A stretch of DNA of 64,000 bases from Actinomycetota bacterium (lineage in GTDB: Bacteria; Actinomycetota; Actinomycetes; Nanopelagicales; Nanopelagicaceae): assembly GCA_009698615.1 (NCBI GenBank), contig WLPU01000004.1, positions 1 to 64,000 of the forward strand. Reading direction: 5' to 3'. Made by a program: the position numbers and the translations under genes. Every line of letters starts with the position of its first letter. Positions within the stretch are counted from its first letter, which is position 1. This document shows positions 55,892 through 64,000 of the stretch, piece after piece. The notes below the pieces were generated by a model, which was not told where the DNA came from, ran no database searches, and worked only from the letters and a program-made list of their open reading frames with translations.

Positions 55892-55964
55892 TGCCCCGAG
55901 TCGGATTCGAACCGACACTATGCAGTGTTTGAGACTGCCCTCTCTACCGTTGGAGTACCGAGGC
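55892..55964 (-). tRNA. Short (class I-shaped) tRNA with CAA anticodon, Leu-like
   Basis: A 73-base tRNA structure. The acceptor stem is GCCTCGG/TCGGGGC with two wobbles, discriminator A at 55892. The D-loop contains GG, with only a three-pair CTC/GAG stem and three bases before the anticodon stem. The anticodon stem is GCAGT/ACTGC with loop CTCAAAC (anticodon CAA, 55931-55929), the variable loop is only five bases (ATAGT), and the T arm is GTCGG-TTCGAAT-CCGAC. CAA reads the leucine codon UUG, but bacterial tRNA-Leu has a long variable arm, absent here. CCA is not encoded. It lies 23 bases after pyk, with a TAGACT -10-like box at 55974-55979, and one base before the pdtaR ATG. I am sure of the fold, less sure that it works in decoding. 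Confidence 0.85.
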
Positions 55965-55973
55965 GCGAAAGTG

Positions 55974-55979
55974 AGTCTA
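55974..55979 (-). promoter_or_regulatory. -10-like box before the short tRNA
   Basis: TAGACT on the minus strand, nine bases before the tRNA 5' end and just after the pyk stop. Transcription would start about three bases upstream of the tRNA. No -35 box is evident; read-through from pyk is the alternative. Confidence 0.4.
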
Positions 55980-55987
55980 CCTAATCT

Positions 55988-57427
55988 TTAGCGATACGCG
56001 GGCGCTGCTCCCCCGACCGCATCTCCTACGCGATGGACGCGCATTGCATTTGTCGATCCTGGAATTCCGGGAGGTGAGCCCGCCACAATCATGATCAGTT
56101 CACCGACAAGGGCCCGACCAGATTGAATAAGTATTGTGTCCACTTGCTTGACCATTTCATCAGTGTGATTCACTGTTGGTGCAAGCATGGATTCAACTCC
56201 CCACGTCAAGGCCATCCGATTGTAAGTTCCGGCCTCTGGTGTCAGCGCCAAGATTGGAATGACGGAGCGCAGTCTGGCCATTCGCCTGGCTGAATCTCCG
56301 CTTTGCGTAAAGGCCACCAAAAATTTCGCCCCGACAGTTTCGCCCACATCTACTGTTGCTCGAGTGATCGCGCCACCTTTGGTTCTCGGTGAATGCTTGA
56401 GAGGTTGGATGCGGTCCAACCCACCTTCTTCAGTCTTTTCAATAATTCGGGCCATCATGGCGACGGATTCAATGGGAAAATCTCCGACACTTGTTTCACC
56501 AGAGAGCATCAGCGCATCTGCGCCATCAAGAACAGCATTTGCACAGTCCGTAGCTTCAGCGCGGGTTGGACGTGAATTCGAGATCATGGAATCTAACATT
56601 TGAGTTGCAACGATTACTGGTTTTGCCGCTTCTCGGGCTAGCTCAATGCAATGTTTTTGGACAAGTGGTACATCTTCAATTGGTAGCTCTACGCCTAAAT
56701 CACCGCGAGCAACCATGATCCCATCGAATGCATCGACAATTTCTACTAAGTTAGCAACTGCCTGAGGTTTCTCAATCTTGGCAATTACGGGGATCTTAAT
56801 CCCTATCTCTTCCATAATCCGATGAACATCTTTGATGTCATGAGCACTTCTGACAAATGAAAGTGCTACAAAATCAGCGCCTGCTTTGAGCCCCCAACGC
56901 AAATCCTCAATGTCTTTTTCAGACATCGCTGGAACGGAAACTGCAACACCGGGAAGATTGATTCCTTTATTGTTGCTTACTGAACCAGGCTCGATTACTT
57001 TGGTGACGACATCATTGCCTCGAACTTCAACAACTTCGACCGTAACCTTTCCATCGTCTATTAAAATTCGATCCCCTACATTGCAATCTCCAGGAAGGCC
57101 CTTGTAGGTGGTGCCGACGCGCTCCTTAGTGCCCTCCACTTCATCTGTTGTGATAGTAAAAACATCGCCGCGGGAGAGTTCATGTGGTCCATTCGCAAAG
57201 CGAGCGAGGCGAATTTTAGGTCCCTGGAGGTCAACAAGAATCGCGATTGGACGGCCTGATTCGCGAGCAGCATGACGCACGCGATCAAGGCGTACTTGAT
57301 GATCTTCATAGCTACCGTGAGACAAGTTGAGGCGAGCCATATTCATGCCCGCATCAATCAACTCTCGAATTTTTTCCGGAGATTCAACAGCGGGGCCCAT
57401 CGTGCACACAATCTTGGCTCTACGCAT
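55988..57427 (-). CDS. pyk: Pyruvate kinase
   Basis: Final ATP-making step of glycolysis. The 479-residue protein has RRAKIVCTMGPAVESPEKI, MNMARLNLSHG, the DLQGPKIR segment, catalytic-lysine region VIAKIEKPQAV, metal-site MVARGDLGVELP, and MLSGETSVG. A C-terminal domain of normal length is present. Its ATG lies six bases after a TAGGGT box that overlaps the gltD stop, again suggesting a leaderless mRNA. Confidence 0.96.
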   Translation of the reverse strand: MRRAKIVCTMGPAVESPEKIRELIDAGMNMARLNLSHGSYEDHQVRLDRVRHAARESGRPIAILVDLQGPKIRLARFANGPHELSRGDVFTITTDEVEGTKERVGTTYKGLPGDCNVGDRILIDDGKVTVEVVEVRGNDVVTKVIEPGSVSNNKGINLPGVAVSVPAMSEKDIEDLRWGLKAGADFVALSFVRSAHDIKDVHRIMEEIGIKIPVIAKIEKPQAVANLVEIVDAFDGIMVARGDLGVELPIEDVPLVQKHCIELAREAAKPVIVATQMLDSMISNSRPTRAEATDCANAVLDGADALMLSGETSVGDFPIESVAMMARIIEKTEEGGLDRIQPLKHSPRTKGGAITRATVDVGETVGAKFLVAFTQSGDSARRMARLRSVIPILALTPEAGTYNRMALTWGVESMLAPTVNHTDEMVKQVDTILIQSGRALVGELIMIVAGSPPGIPGSTNAMRVHRVGDAVGGAAPAYR

Positions 57428-57433
57428 TTATCT

Positions 57434-57439
57434 ACCCTA
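57434..57439 (-). promoter_or_regulatory. -10 box of a leaderless pyk promoter
   Basis: TAGGGT on the minus strand; its TAG is also the gltD stop codon. Six bases (AGATAA) separate it from the pyk ATG. No clear -35. Confidence 0.45.
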
Positions 57440-58891
57440 AACCATTAACGAGCGAGAGGTTGGTTCAATCGGTGAAGGCAATTGAGTGTGACCAGATAGG
57501 TAGTTATCTACGCTAGCTGCTGCGCTTCTTCCTTCTGCAATCGCCCACACGATGAGTGATTGCCCTCGGCCAGCATCCCCACAAACGAAAACACCTTCAG
57601 ATGAAGTCTGGAAGTTTCCATCACGAATAATAATTCCGCGATCATCGAGTTGCACTTCTAGCTGAGTTAAAAGTGGGCTCTTCTCGGGTCCAGTAAATCC
57701 CATCGCAAGGAATACAAAATCGGCAGGGATTTCGCGTTCTGTCCCGGGAACTGATTCGAATTTACCGTTGACAAGTACCGTTTCGATAATGGAAATAGCT
57801 CGAAGTTGTCCGTTCGCATCCCCAATAAATTTCTCGGTACTGACAGAAAATAATCTATTGTCGAGCTCTTCGTGAGCACTAGAAACCCGATAAACCATGG
57901 GATACATCGGCCAAGGTTGAGCACTAGGACGTTCATCATCTGGTCTCGGCATAATTTCCAACTGAGTCACACTTGCAGCGCCTTGTCTTACGCAAGTGCC
58001 TAAGCAATCTGCTCCCGTGTCTCCGCCGCCCAAGATCACAACATGCTTGCCAGCAACATTGATGGGTGGATCTATTTCTTCACCTAGGGCTTGCTTATTT
58101 CCCCAGGGCAGAAATTCCATGGCTTGATAAACGCCACGCAATTCCCGACCAGGAATTGGAAGCTCTCTCCATTGCGTCGCACCCACTGCTATTACCACTG
58201 CGTCATAACGTGAGCGCAGCTGCTGACCAGTGATTTCAACGCCAACATCTACGCTGGCACGAAAACGAGTTCCTTCTTCTTCCATTTGGCGCAGGCGCCG
58301 ATCCAAAATAGATTTCTCCATTTTGAATTCTGGAATGCCATACCTCATGAGCCCGCCAATTTTCTCGGCTCGCTCATACACAGCCACAGTATGTCCGGCG
58401 CGCGTCAATTGTTGAGCGACCGCCAAACCTGCAGGTCCAGAGCCAATAACTGCAACCGTTTTCCCAGACAGACGATCAGGTGGTAGCGGGACCACTTTTC
58501 CAGATTCAAATGCCTCTTCGATAGTTCTGAGTTCCACTTGCTTAATCGTCACCGCATCAGCGTTAATCGCTACGACACACGCAGTTTCACAGGGTGCTGG
58601 GCATAAACGGCCAGTAAATTCTGGAAAATTATTTGTCGCGTGCAACCTGGCGATCGCTTCATTTTTATCCCCACGGTGAATCAAGTCATTCCATTCGGGA
58701 ATCAAGTTACCTAATGGACATCCTTGATGACAAAAAGGAATGCCACAATCCATGCATCTGCCTGCTTGCTTTTGCAAATGTTCGAAACTTTGTGGCTCAT
58801 AGACTTCCTTCCAGTCTTGAATTCGAACATCAACTGCTCGCCGCTGAGGTAATTCGCGTGGAGTTGTAATGAATCCCTTGGGATCACCCAT
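57437..58891 (-). CDS. gltD: Glutamate synthase small subunit
   Basis: NADPH-oxidising flavoprotein subunit passing electrons to GltB. The 484-residue protein has N-terminal Fe-S cysteines ([18 protein letters not shown], then CPAPCETAC), an FAD-binding [16 protein letters not shown], an NADPH-binding [16 protein letters not shown], and the C-terminal [19 protein letters not shown]. It overlaps gltB by eight bases. Confidence 0.96.
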   Translation of the reverse strand: MGDPKGFITTPRELPQRRAVDVRIQDWKEVYEPQSFEHLQKQAGRCMDCGIPFCHQGCPLGNLIPEWNDLIHRGDKNEAIARLHATNNFPEFTGRLCPAPCETACVVAINADAVTIKQVELRTIEEAFESGKVVPLPPDRLSGKTVAVIGSGPAGLAVAQQLTRAGHTVAVYERAEKIGGLMRYGIPEFKMEKSILDRRLRQMEEEGTRFRASVDVGVEITGQQLRSRYDAVVIAVGATQWRELPIPGRELRGVYQAMEFLPWGNKQALGEEIDPPINVAGKHVVILGGGDTGADCLGTCVRQGAASVTQLEIMPRPDDERPSAQPWPMYPMVYRVSSAHEELDNRLFSVSTEKFIGDANGQLRAISIIETVLVNGKFESVPGTEREIPADFVFLAMGFTGPEKSPLLTQLEVQLDDRGIIIRDGNFQTSSEGVFVCGDAGRGQSLIVWAIAEGRSAAASVDNYLSGHTQLPSPIEPTSRSLMV

Positions 58892-61800
58892 GACCGACCT
58901 CCATTACATACTTATCAGCGGGAAAACCTTCACGAGTCGCTTTTGCCATTGCCTGTAAGACTCTTGCATAATCCCGAGGCATAACCAAACTTAAACGATG
59001 AAGCGATGCCTCCCAGTCTCCCAGTATCTCCGCCGCAACTTGTGAACTCGTTTCAGAATGAAAACGAGAAATAAGAGATCTTAAGAAATCCTTTTGGTCA
59101 TTTGGAATAGCAACGATATCTACGAGCTCCCCGTTAACAAGTGACGGGTCTAAGTCGAGTACAAAAGCACGACCCCCAGACATTCCTGCTGCAAAATTCC
59201 TTCCGGTTTGACCCAAGACCACAACAGTGCCACCGGTCATGTACTCGCAACCATGATCGCCGATGCCTTCAACTACAGCGGTTGCTCCTGAGTTCCGAAC
59301 GCAGAATCGCTCTCCCACAACCCCGCGAATAAATATTTCACCTGAAGTTGCTCCGTAACCGATGACATTTCCAGCAATTACATTCTTCTCGGATGGAAAA
59401 GTTGCTCTCTCATTGGGGCGCACAACAACGCGGCCCCCCGAAATACCTTTGGCAACATAGTCATTCGCATCCCCGTACAGGCGAACGGTGAGTCCTTGCG
59501 GAATGAATGCACCAATCGATTGACCAGCCGATCCGTGCAATGAGACATCAATGGTTCCATCTGGAAGCCCCGCACTTGCGTATCGCCTCGTAATCTCTGC
59601 GCCTAGCATCGTGCCTACGGTGCGATTGACATTTCGTACTGGTAGGTCGATGCGTACGTTCTCCCCTCGCAACAAAGCCGGTTGTGCCAATTCAATCAAT
59701 TGATTATCTAACGCAGCCTCAAGCCCGTGGTCTTGTACAACAGTTTGATGCAACGGTCCGCTCACATCCGGCCGCGCTAAAAGTGGAGCTAAATCTAATC
59801 CGCTTGCTTTCCAGTGGTCAATCGCTGCTTGAGTATTCAAATACTCAACGCGACCAACTGCCTCCTCTATTGATTTCAACCCAAGGGCTGCCAAATATTC
59901 GCGAACTTCCTGGGCGATATATTCAAAAAAAGTTTCTACGAATTCAGGCTTTCCAGAAAAATTCTTACGAAGCTCAGGGTTTTGGGTTGCCACGCCTACT
60001 GGACATGTATCTAGATGGCACACTCGCATCATTACGCATCCAGAAACAACTAGTGGCGCAGTTGCAAATCCGAATTCTTCTGCACCTAGCAACGCTGCAA
60101 TCACAACATCGCGCCCAGTTTTGAGTTGGCCATCTGTTTGAACGACAATCCGATCTCGTAGGCCATTGAGGAGAAGTGTCTGCTGCGTTTCGGCTAAGCC
60201 CAATTCCCACGGTGCGCCAGCATGTTTGAGAGAAGTCAGTGGTGATGCACCAGTGCCTCCGTCGTGACCGGAGATGAGAACTACATCTGCATGGGCTTTA
60301 CTAACGCCTGCTGCGACAGTACCAACTCCAACTTCTGCTACTAACTTCACGTGAATGCGTGCATTCTTATTTGCGTTCTTCAGGTCATGAATCAATTGAG
60401 CAAGATCTTCAATAGAATAAATGTCATGGTGAGGAGGTGGGGAAATAAGGCCTACCCCGGGAGTTGAATAGCGAACCTTGGCAATCCATGGATACACCTT
60501 GTTACCAGGAAGCTGTCCACCCTCTCCGGGTTTAGCCCCTTGAGCAATTTTAATTTGTATGTCATCGGCATTTACAAGGTACTGACTTGTTACTCCAAAA
60601 CGTCCACTTGCAACCTGTTTGATTGCCGAACGCTTTGAATCCCCATTCTCCATTTCAATATATCGGTCAGGGTCTTCTCCGCCTTCGCCAGTATTGGATT
60701 TTCCACCCAAGCGATTCATGGCGATCGCCATCGTCTCATGAGCTTCTTGTGAGATGGATCCGTAAGACATTGCTCCAGTAGAGAATCGCTTCACAATGTT
60801 TTCGATAGATTCAACCTCGTCAATAGAAATTGCCGCGCGTCCTTGGTTTTGAAAACCAAAAAGTCCTCGCAATGTCATCAAAGATTTACTTTGGTCATCA
60901 ATGCGCTTGGTATATCGCTTAAAGATGTCAAAGCGTTTATTGCGAGTGGAATGCTGAAGAGTAAAGACTGTCTCTGGGTCAAATAGATGCGGCTCGCCTT
61001 CACGTCGCCATTGATATTCGCCGCCAATTGGTAAGCGTTTCGTCCCAGGTACTTCCCCACCCGGCGGATATGCAATGTGATGGCGTGCAATCGTCTCTTG
61101 AGCGACCACATCGATGCCAATACCACCTAAGCGTGAAGTGGTCCCAGCAAAATATTCATCGACTAATTCGTGGGATAAACCAATGGCTTCAAATACCTGT
61201 GCGCCCGTGTAGGAAGCGATAGTTGAAATTCCCATTTTCGACATTACTTTCAATACGCCTTTGCCCAAAGATTTTATGAGATTTCGAACAGCCTTCTCGG
61301 GAGTAATCCCAGTAATCACTCCCTGAAGTACTAGATCTTCTGCACTCTCCATCGCCAGGTATGGATTCACGGCAGCGGCTCCATACCCGATAAGAAGCGC
61401 AACATGATGAACTTCGCGAACATCTCCGGCTTCAATAATCAAACCAACTTTGGTACGAGTTTTCTCGCGAATCAAATGATGATGAACTGCGGCAGTGAGC
61501 AACAGCGACGGTATCGGAGCATGATCGCCATCACCATCTCTATCGGAAAGAACTATCAGACGGGCACCTTGGGCAATTGCCGTGGAAACTTCTGCGCGAA
61601 TCTCCTCGATCCGATCTGCAAGTGACTCTCCCCCACCAGCAATAGGAAAAAGTCCTCGAACAATATGGGTGGCAAAGCCGGGGTGATCTCCATCTGCATT
61701 CACGTGAATAATCTTTGCTAGCTCATCATTATCAATGACTGGAAAATCTAATTCGATTTGTCGGCATGATGACGGTCCCGGATCCAAAAGATTATGTTCT

Positions 61801-63437
61801 GGGCCGATCGACCCGCCAAGTGAAGTAACCAATTCTTCGCGAATTGCATCTAGCGGTGGGTTTGTCACTTGAGCGAAAAGCTGTGAAAAATAATCGAAAA
61901 GCAAACGAGGTTTATCAGAAAGTGCTGCGATTGGGGAATCTGTTCCCATCGAACCCAACGGTTCGGCGCCATTGCGAGCCATAGGCGTCACAAGAATTCG
62001 TAGTTCTTCTTCTGTGTATCCGAATGCTCGTTGGCGACGAACCACAGATGCGTGCGGATAGACAATGTGCTCGCGAGCTGGCAAGTCAACTAATTTCACC
62101 TTACCTGCGTGTAGCCATTCGCTGTAAGGAGAAGCGGCTGCTAATTGATTCTTAATCTCTTCATCTTCGATGATGCGCCCAGCCTCAATATCAACTAAGA
62201 ACATCTTTCCTGGTTGCAGTCGCCCCTTGCGCGCAATCTGCTCTGCGGGAATATCCAAAACACCCACTTCACTTGCCAGCACCACCAGACCATCATGAGT
62301 AACCCAAAAACGTGAAGGACGTAAACCGTTGCGATCAAGGACAGCACCTACTTGATGGCCATCTGTAAAGGTTACGCACGCTGGACCATCCCACGGTTCC
62401 ATTAAAGAGGAATGGAATGAGTAGAAATCTCTTCGTGACTGAGGCATAGAGGCATGGTTTTCCCACGCCTCTGGAATCATCATCAAAATTGAATGCGGGA
62501 GTGAACGACCACCGAGATAAAGAAGTTCGAGTACTTCATCAAATGAGGCTGAATCGCTACCGTGAGCATCGACAATCGGGAAAATTCGGTTGAGATCACC
62601 CGGAATGAGATCACTTGCCAGAAGTGCTTCACGAGCACGCATCCAGTTGCGGTTGCCTTTAACGGTATTGATTTCGCCATTGTGCGCTATGAATCGATAA
62701 GGGTGCGCCAGCGGCCAGGAGGGAAATGTATTTGTTGAAAAACGTGAGTGCACGAGGGCCAAAGGCGAAACAACGCGTTCATCTGAAAGTTCCGGGAAAA
62801 ACTCTTCTAGTTGACCTGTCGTAAGCATTCCCTTGTAAACGATTGTTTGCGCCGAAAGTGATGGGAAATAGACGTCAAGTGAATGCTCGGCGCGTTTGCG
62901 GAAACAAAATGCCAAGCGGTCAAGGTTTAGTCCGGATTCACCCTCTGCACCGCTCAAAAATAGCTGCTCAAATCGAGGCATCACAGAAAGTGCAGTTTTA
63001 CCCAAAGAAGTTGAATTAATTGGAAGATCACGCCATCCCAAAACGAAGAGCCCCTCTTGCTTGGCCAATTCTTCGATTTCGTCTCGAATATTTGCATGCG
63101 GAGCAATGAAGGCTATTCCAGCAACGTAGTGTTCTGGTGCAGGCAAATCGAAATCGACGACAGCGCGATAATAAGCATCTGGGATCCGTATTAATATTCC
63201 GGCTCCATCACCGCTATCTGGTTCGGCTCCAGATGCTCCACGATGTTCCAAATTTCGCAGCGCAGTCAGCGCTGTTGAAACAATTGCATGAGATGCAACT
63301 TTGTTTAACGTTGCAACCATGGCCACGCCACATGCATCGTGCTCAAAGGCAGGGTCGTAAAGACCTTGCTTCAATGGCGCATTCGATGGAAGTGACACGA
63401 GTTGAGCTCCAGTTGTCCGGTGATGCTTTTGGGACAA
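58884..63437 (-). CDS. gltB: Glutamate synthase large subunit
   Basis: Makes glutamate from glutamine and 2-oxoglutarate. The 1517-residue protein has an N-terminal class II glutamine amidotransferase domain whose nucleophile is the Cys of EHDACGVAM (residue 36, exposed after propeptide removal). A central domain follows, then the FMN and 3Fe-4S synthase domain ([31 protein letters not shown], and Cys motif [18 protein letters not shown]-like, here with [14 protein letters not shown]), and a C-terminal beta-helix with Gly-rich repeats. The TTG at 63437 has AAGGG six bases upstream; a GTG at 63398 with GGAG is an equally good start and would shorten the propeptide. Confidence 0.95.
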   Translation of the reverse strand: MSQKHHRTTGAQLVSLPSNAPLKQGLYDPAFEHDACGVAMVATLNKVASHAIVSTALTALRNLEHRGASGAEPDSGDGAGILIRIPDAYYRAVVDFDLPAPEHYVAGIAFIAPHANIRDEIEELAKQEGLFVLGWRDLPINSTSLGKTALSVMPRFEQLFLSGAEGESGLNLDRLAFCFRKRAEHSLDVYFPSLSAQTIVYKGMLTTGQLEEFFPELSDERVVSPLALVHSRFSTNTFPSWPLAHPYRFIAHNGEINTVKGNRNWMRAREALLASDLIPGDLNRIFPIVDAHGSDSASFDEVLELLYLGGRSLPHSILMMIPEAWENHASMPQSRRDFYSFHSSLMEPWDGPACVTFTDGHQVGAVLDRNGLRPSRFWVTHDGLVVLASEVGVLDIPAEQIARKGRLQPGKMFLVDIEAGRIIEDEEIKNQLAAASPYSEWLHAGKVKLVDLPAREHIVYPHASVVRRQRAFGYTEEELRILVTPMARNGAEPLGSMGTDSPIAALSDKPRLLFDYFSQLFAQVTNPPLDAIREELVTSLGGSIGPEHNLLDPGPSSCRQIELDFPVIDNDELAKIIHVNADGDHPGFATHIVRGLFPIAGGGESLADRIEEIRAEVSTAIAQGARLIVLSDRDGDGDHAPIPSLLLTAAVHHHLIREKTRTKVGLIIEAGDVREVHHVALLIGYGAAAVNPYLAMESAEDLVLQGVITGITPEKAVRNLIKSLGKGVLKVMSKMGISTIASYTGAQVFEAIGLSHELVDEYFAGTTSRLGGIGIDVVAQETIARHHIAYPPGGEVPGTKRLPIGGEYQWRREGEPHLFDPETVFTLQHSTRNKRFDIFKRYTKRIDDQSKSLMTLRGLFGFQNQGRAAISIDEVESIENIVKRFSTGAMSYGSISQEAHETMAIAMNRLGGKSNTGEGGEDPDRYIEMENGDSKRSAIKQVASGRFGVTSQYLVNADDIQIKIAQGAKPGEGGQLPGNKVYPWIAKVRYSTPGVGLISPPPHHDIYSIEDLAQLIHDLKNANKNARIHVKLVAEVGVGTVAAGVSKAHADVVLISGHDGGTGASPLTSLKHAGAPWELGLAETQQTLLLNGLRDRIVVQTDGQLKTGRDVVIAALLGAEEFGFATAPLVVSGCVMMRVCHLDTCPVGVATQNPELRKNFSGKPEFVETFFEYIAQEVREYLAALGLKSIEEAVGRVEYLNTQAAIDHWKASGLDLAPLLARPDVSGPLHQTVVQDHGLEAALDNQLIELAQPALLRGENVRIDLPVRNVNRTVGTMLGAEITRRYASAGLPDGTIDVSLHGSAGQSIGAFIPQGLTVRLYGDANDYVAKGISGGRVVVRPNERATFPSEKNVIAGNVIGYGATSGEIFIRGVVGERFCVRNSGATAVVEGIGDHGCEYMTGGTVVVLGQTGRNFAAGMSGGRAFVLDLDPSLVNGELVDIVAIPNDQKDFLRSLISRFHSETSSQVAAEILGDWEASLHRLSLVMPRDYARVLQAMAKATREGFPADKYVMEVGHG

Positions 63438-63510
63438 CGATGGCCCTTGTAAAAATAGTGCGATTACTGCGAGTTCTACTCTACCAAAATTGCGTTTAAA
63501 TGTGCAGCCC

Positions 63511-64000
63511 TTAGATACCGCTCAATTGGACCAAGTGACCGATTCCAGCCGTAATTGCCATACCAATGCTGCCGCCTAGGACTACTCGAATTGTTGGGCG
63601 TAAAACTGGTGATCCAGCACTCCTCGCACTCACGATGCCAGTCATGACTAAACCAACAATCGCGAATCCCACAATGCTCCATGCCTTCGCTCCAGCGTTC
63701 GGAGCGAACGCGCCCATGAATGGCACTAGCCCTCCGATAATAAAACTTGTGGCCGATGCGATTGATGCTTGCACTGGCCGCGCTTTGGTGTGCGGATGCT
63801 GGCCTAATTCGTCTCGCAAGTGTGCGGCTAGCGCATCTTTCTCATGCATGGCAACCGCAACTTGATGTGCTAAGTCTTGTGTCAGTCCTCTGGTGATGTA
63901 AATGTGTTCGAGCTCCAAAAGTTCGGCCTCTGGATCAATTGCAAGATGTTGAATTTCAAGAAGTCGGTCGGATTCTTCGATGTCATTTTGGGAACGCACG
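63511..64000 (-). CDS. VIT1/CCC1-family transporter, C-terminal part (partial)
   Basis: At least 163 residues of a membrane protein of the vacuolar iron transporter family, which moves Fe2+ or Mn2+ across membranes. The cytosolic metal-binding loop ([40 protein letters not shown]) is followed by three predicted helices ([52 protein letters not shown]). The first helices, with the DG...G entry motif, are missing because the gene continues past the right edge; a GTG at 63999 is in frame but is unlikely to be the true start. Confidence 0.82.
   Translation of the reverse strand, partial: VRSQNDIEESDRLLEIQHLAIDPEAELLELEHIYITRGLTQDLAHQVAVAMHEKDALAAHLRDELGQHPHTKARPVQASIASATSFIIGGLVPFMGAFAPNAGAKAWSIVGFAIVGLVMTGIVSARSAGSPVLRPTIRVVLGGSIGMAITAGIGHLVQLSGI

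Overview
The window reads as part of a small, streamlined actinobacterial chromosome. Evidence includes a SufR-type suf operon with a Rieske ferredoxin, RbpA, WhiA next to YvcK and RapZ, an ANTAR response regulator, InhA-type FabI with FabG, and an actinobacterial rRNA leader. By eye the base composition is near 50% GC, low for the phylum. Genes are packed with 1-8 base overlaps and almost no spacers, even at convergent ends. This points (inference) to a freshwater acI/Nanopelagicales-like genome, perhaps Planktophila-like. Most of the loci have homologues that, as I remember it, fall between about Rv1420 and Rv1690 in Mycobacterium tuberculosis, so the window looks like a compacted version of that ancestral region. 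I see no phage, insertion sequence, CRISPR array or foreign island.

Layout: 1-583, start of the 16S gene with its leader and two promoters, read leftwards. 584-7932, tyrS and an arginine operon argCJBDRH lacking argF and argG. 7980-13701, pheST, an rRNA methyltransferase gene, and rplT-rpmI-infC with a structured leader. 13702-15191, fabG-fabI. 15295-16264, a DUF3099 protein and a SURF1-like protein. 16247-24436, sufR-B-D-Rieske-C-S-U-T plus an ABC exporter. 24544-30107 (+), ctaA-tkt-tal-pgi. 30104-33772, gap-pgk-tpiA-secG-rbpA. 33910-43607, uvrB-uvrA-uvrC-rapZ-yvcK-whiA. 43627-50022, coaE, rpsA, an MFS protein, polA and a thioesterase. 50027-55153, livKHMGF amino-acid importer. 55276-57427, pyk, a short tRNA(CAA) and the ANTAR regulator. 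57437-63437, gltBD. 63511-64000, the C-terminal part of a VIT/CCC1-type transporter.

Together these cover arginine and glutamate synthesis, glycolysis and the non-oxidative pentose phosphate branch, Fe-S cluster assembly, haem A/oxidase assembly, nucleotide excision repair and translation. The content is core rather than accessory.

The most interesting signals are regulatory. A 73-base, class-I-shaped tRNA with a leucine CAA anticodon ends one base before the start codon of the ANTAR regulator. Eleven protein genes have a TANNNT -10 box exactly 6-7 bases before ATG/GTG, implying leaderless mRNAs; polA and the thioesterase share a mirror-image pair of these. sufR carries an ACACT-N5-TGTGA operator over its proposed start codon. 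infC seems to start at AUC behind a strong ribosome binding site, after a leader with three hairpins and a 26-codon upstream ORF. argC has an ARG-box-like site inside a leaderless promoter. The only stretch above 300 bases without a gene is the rRNA leader, 139-583.
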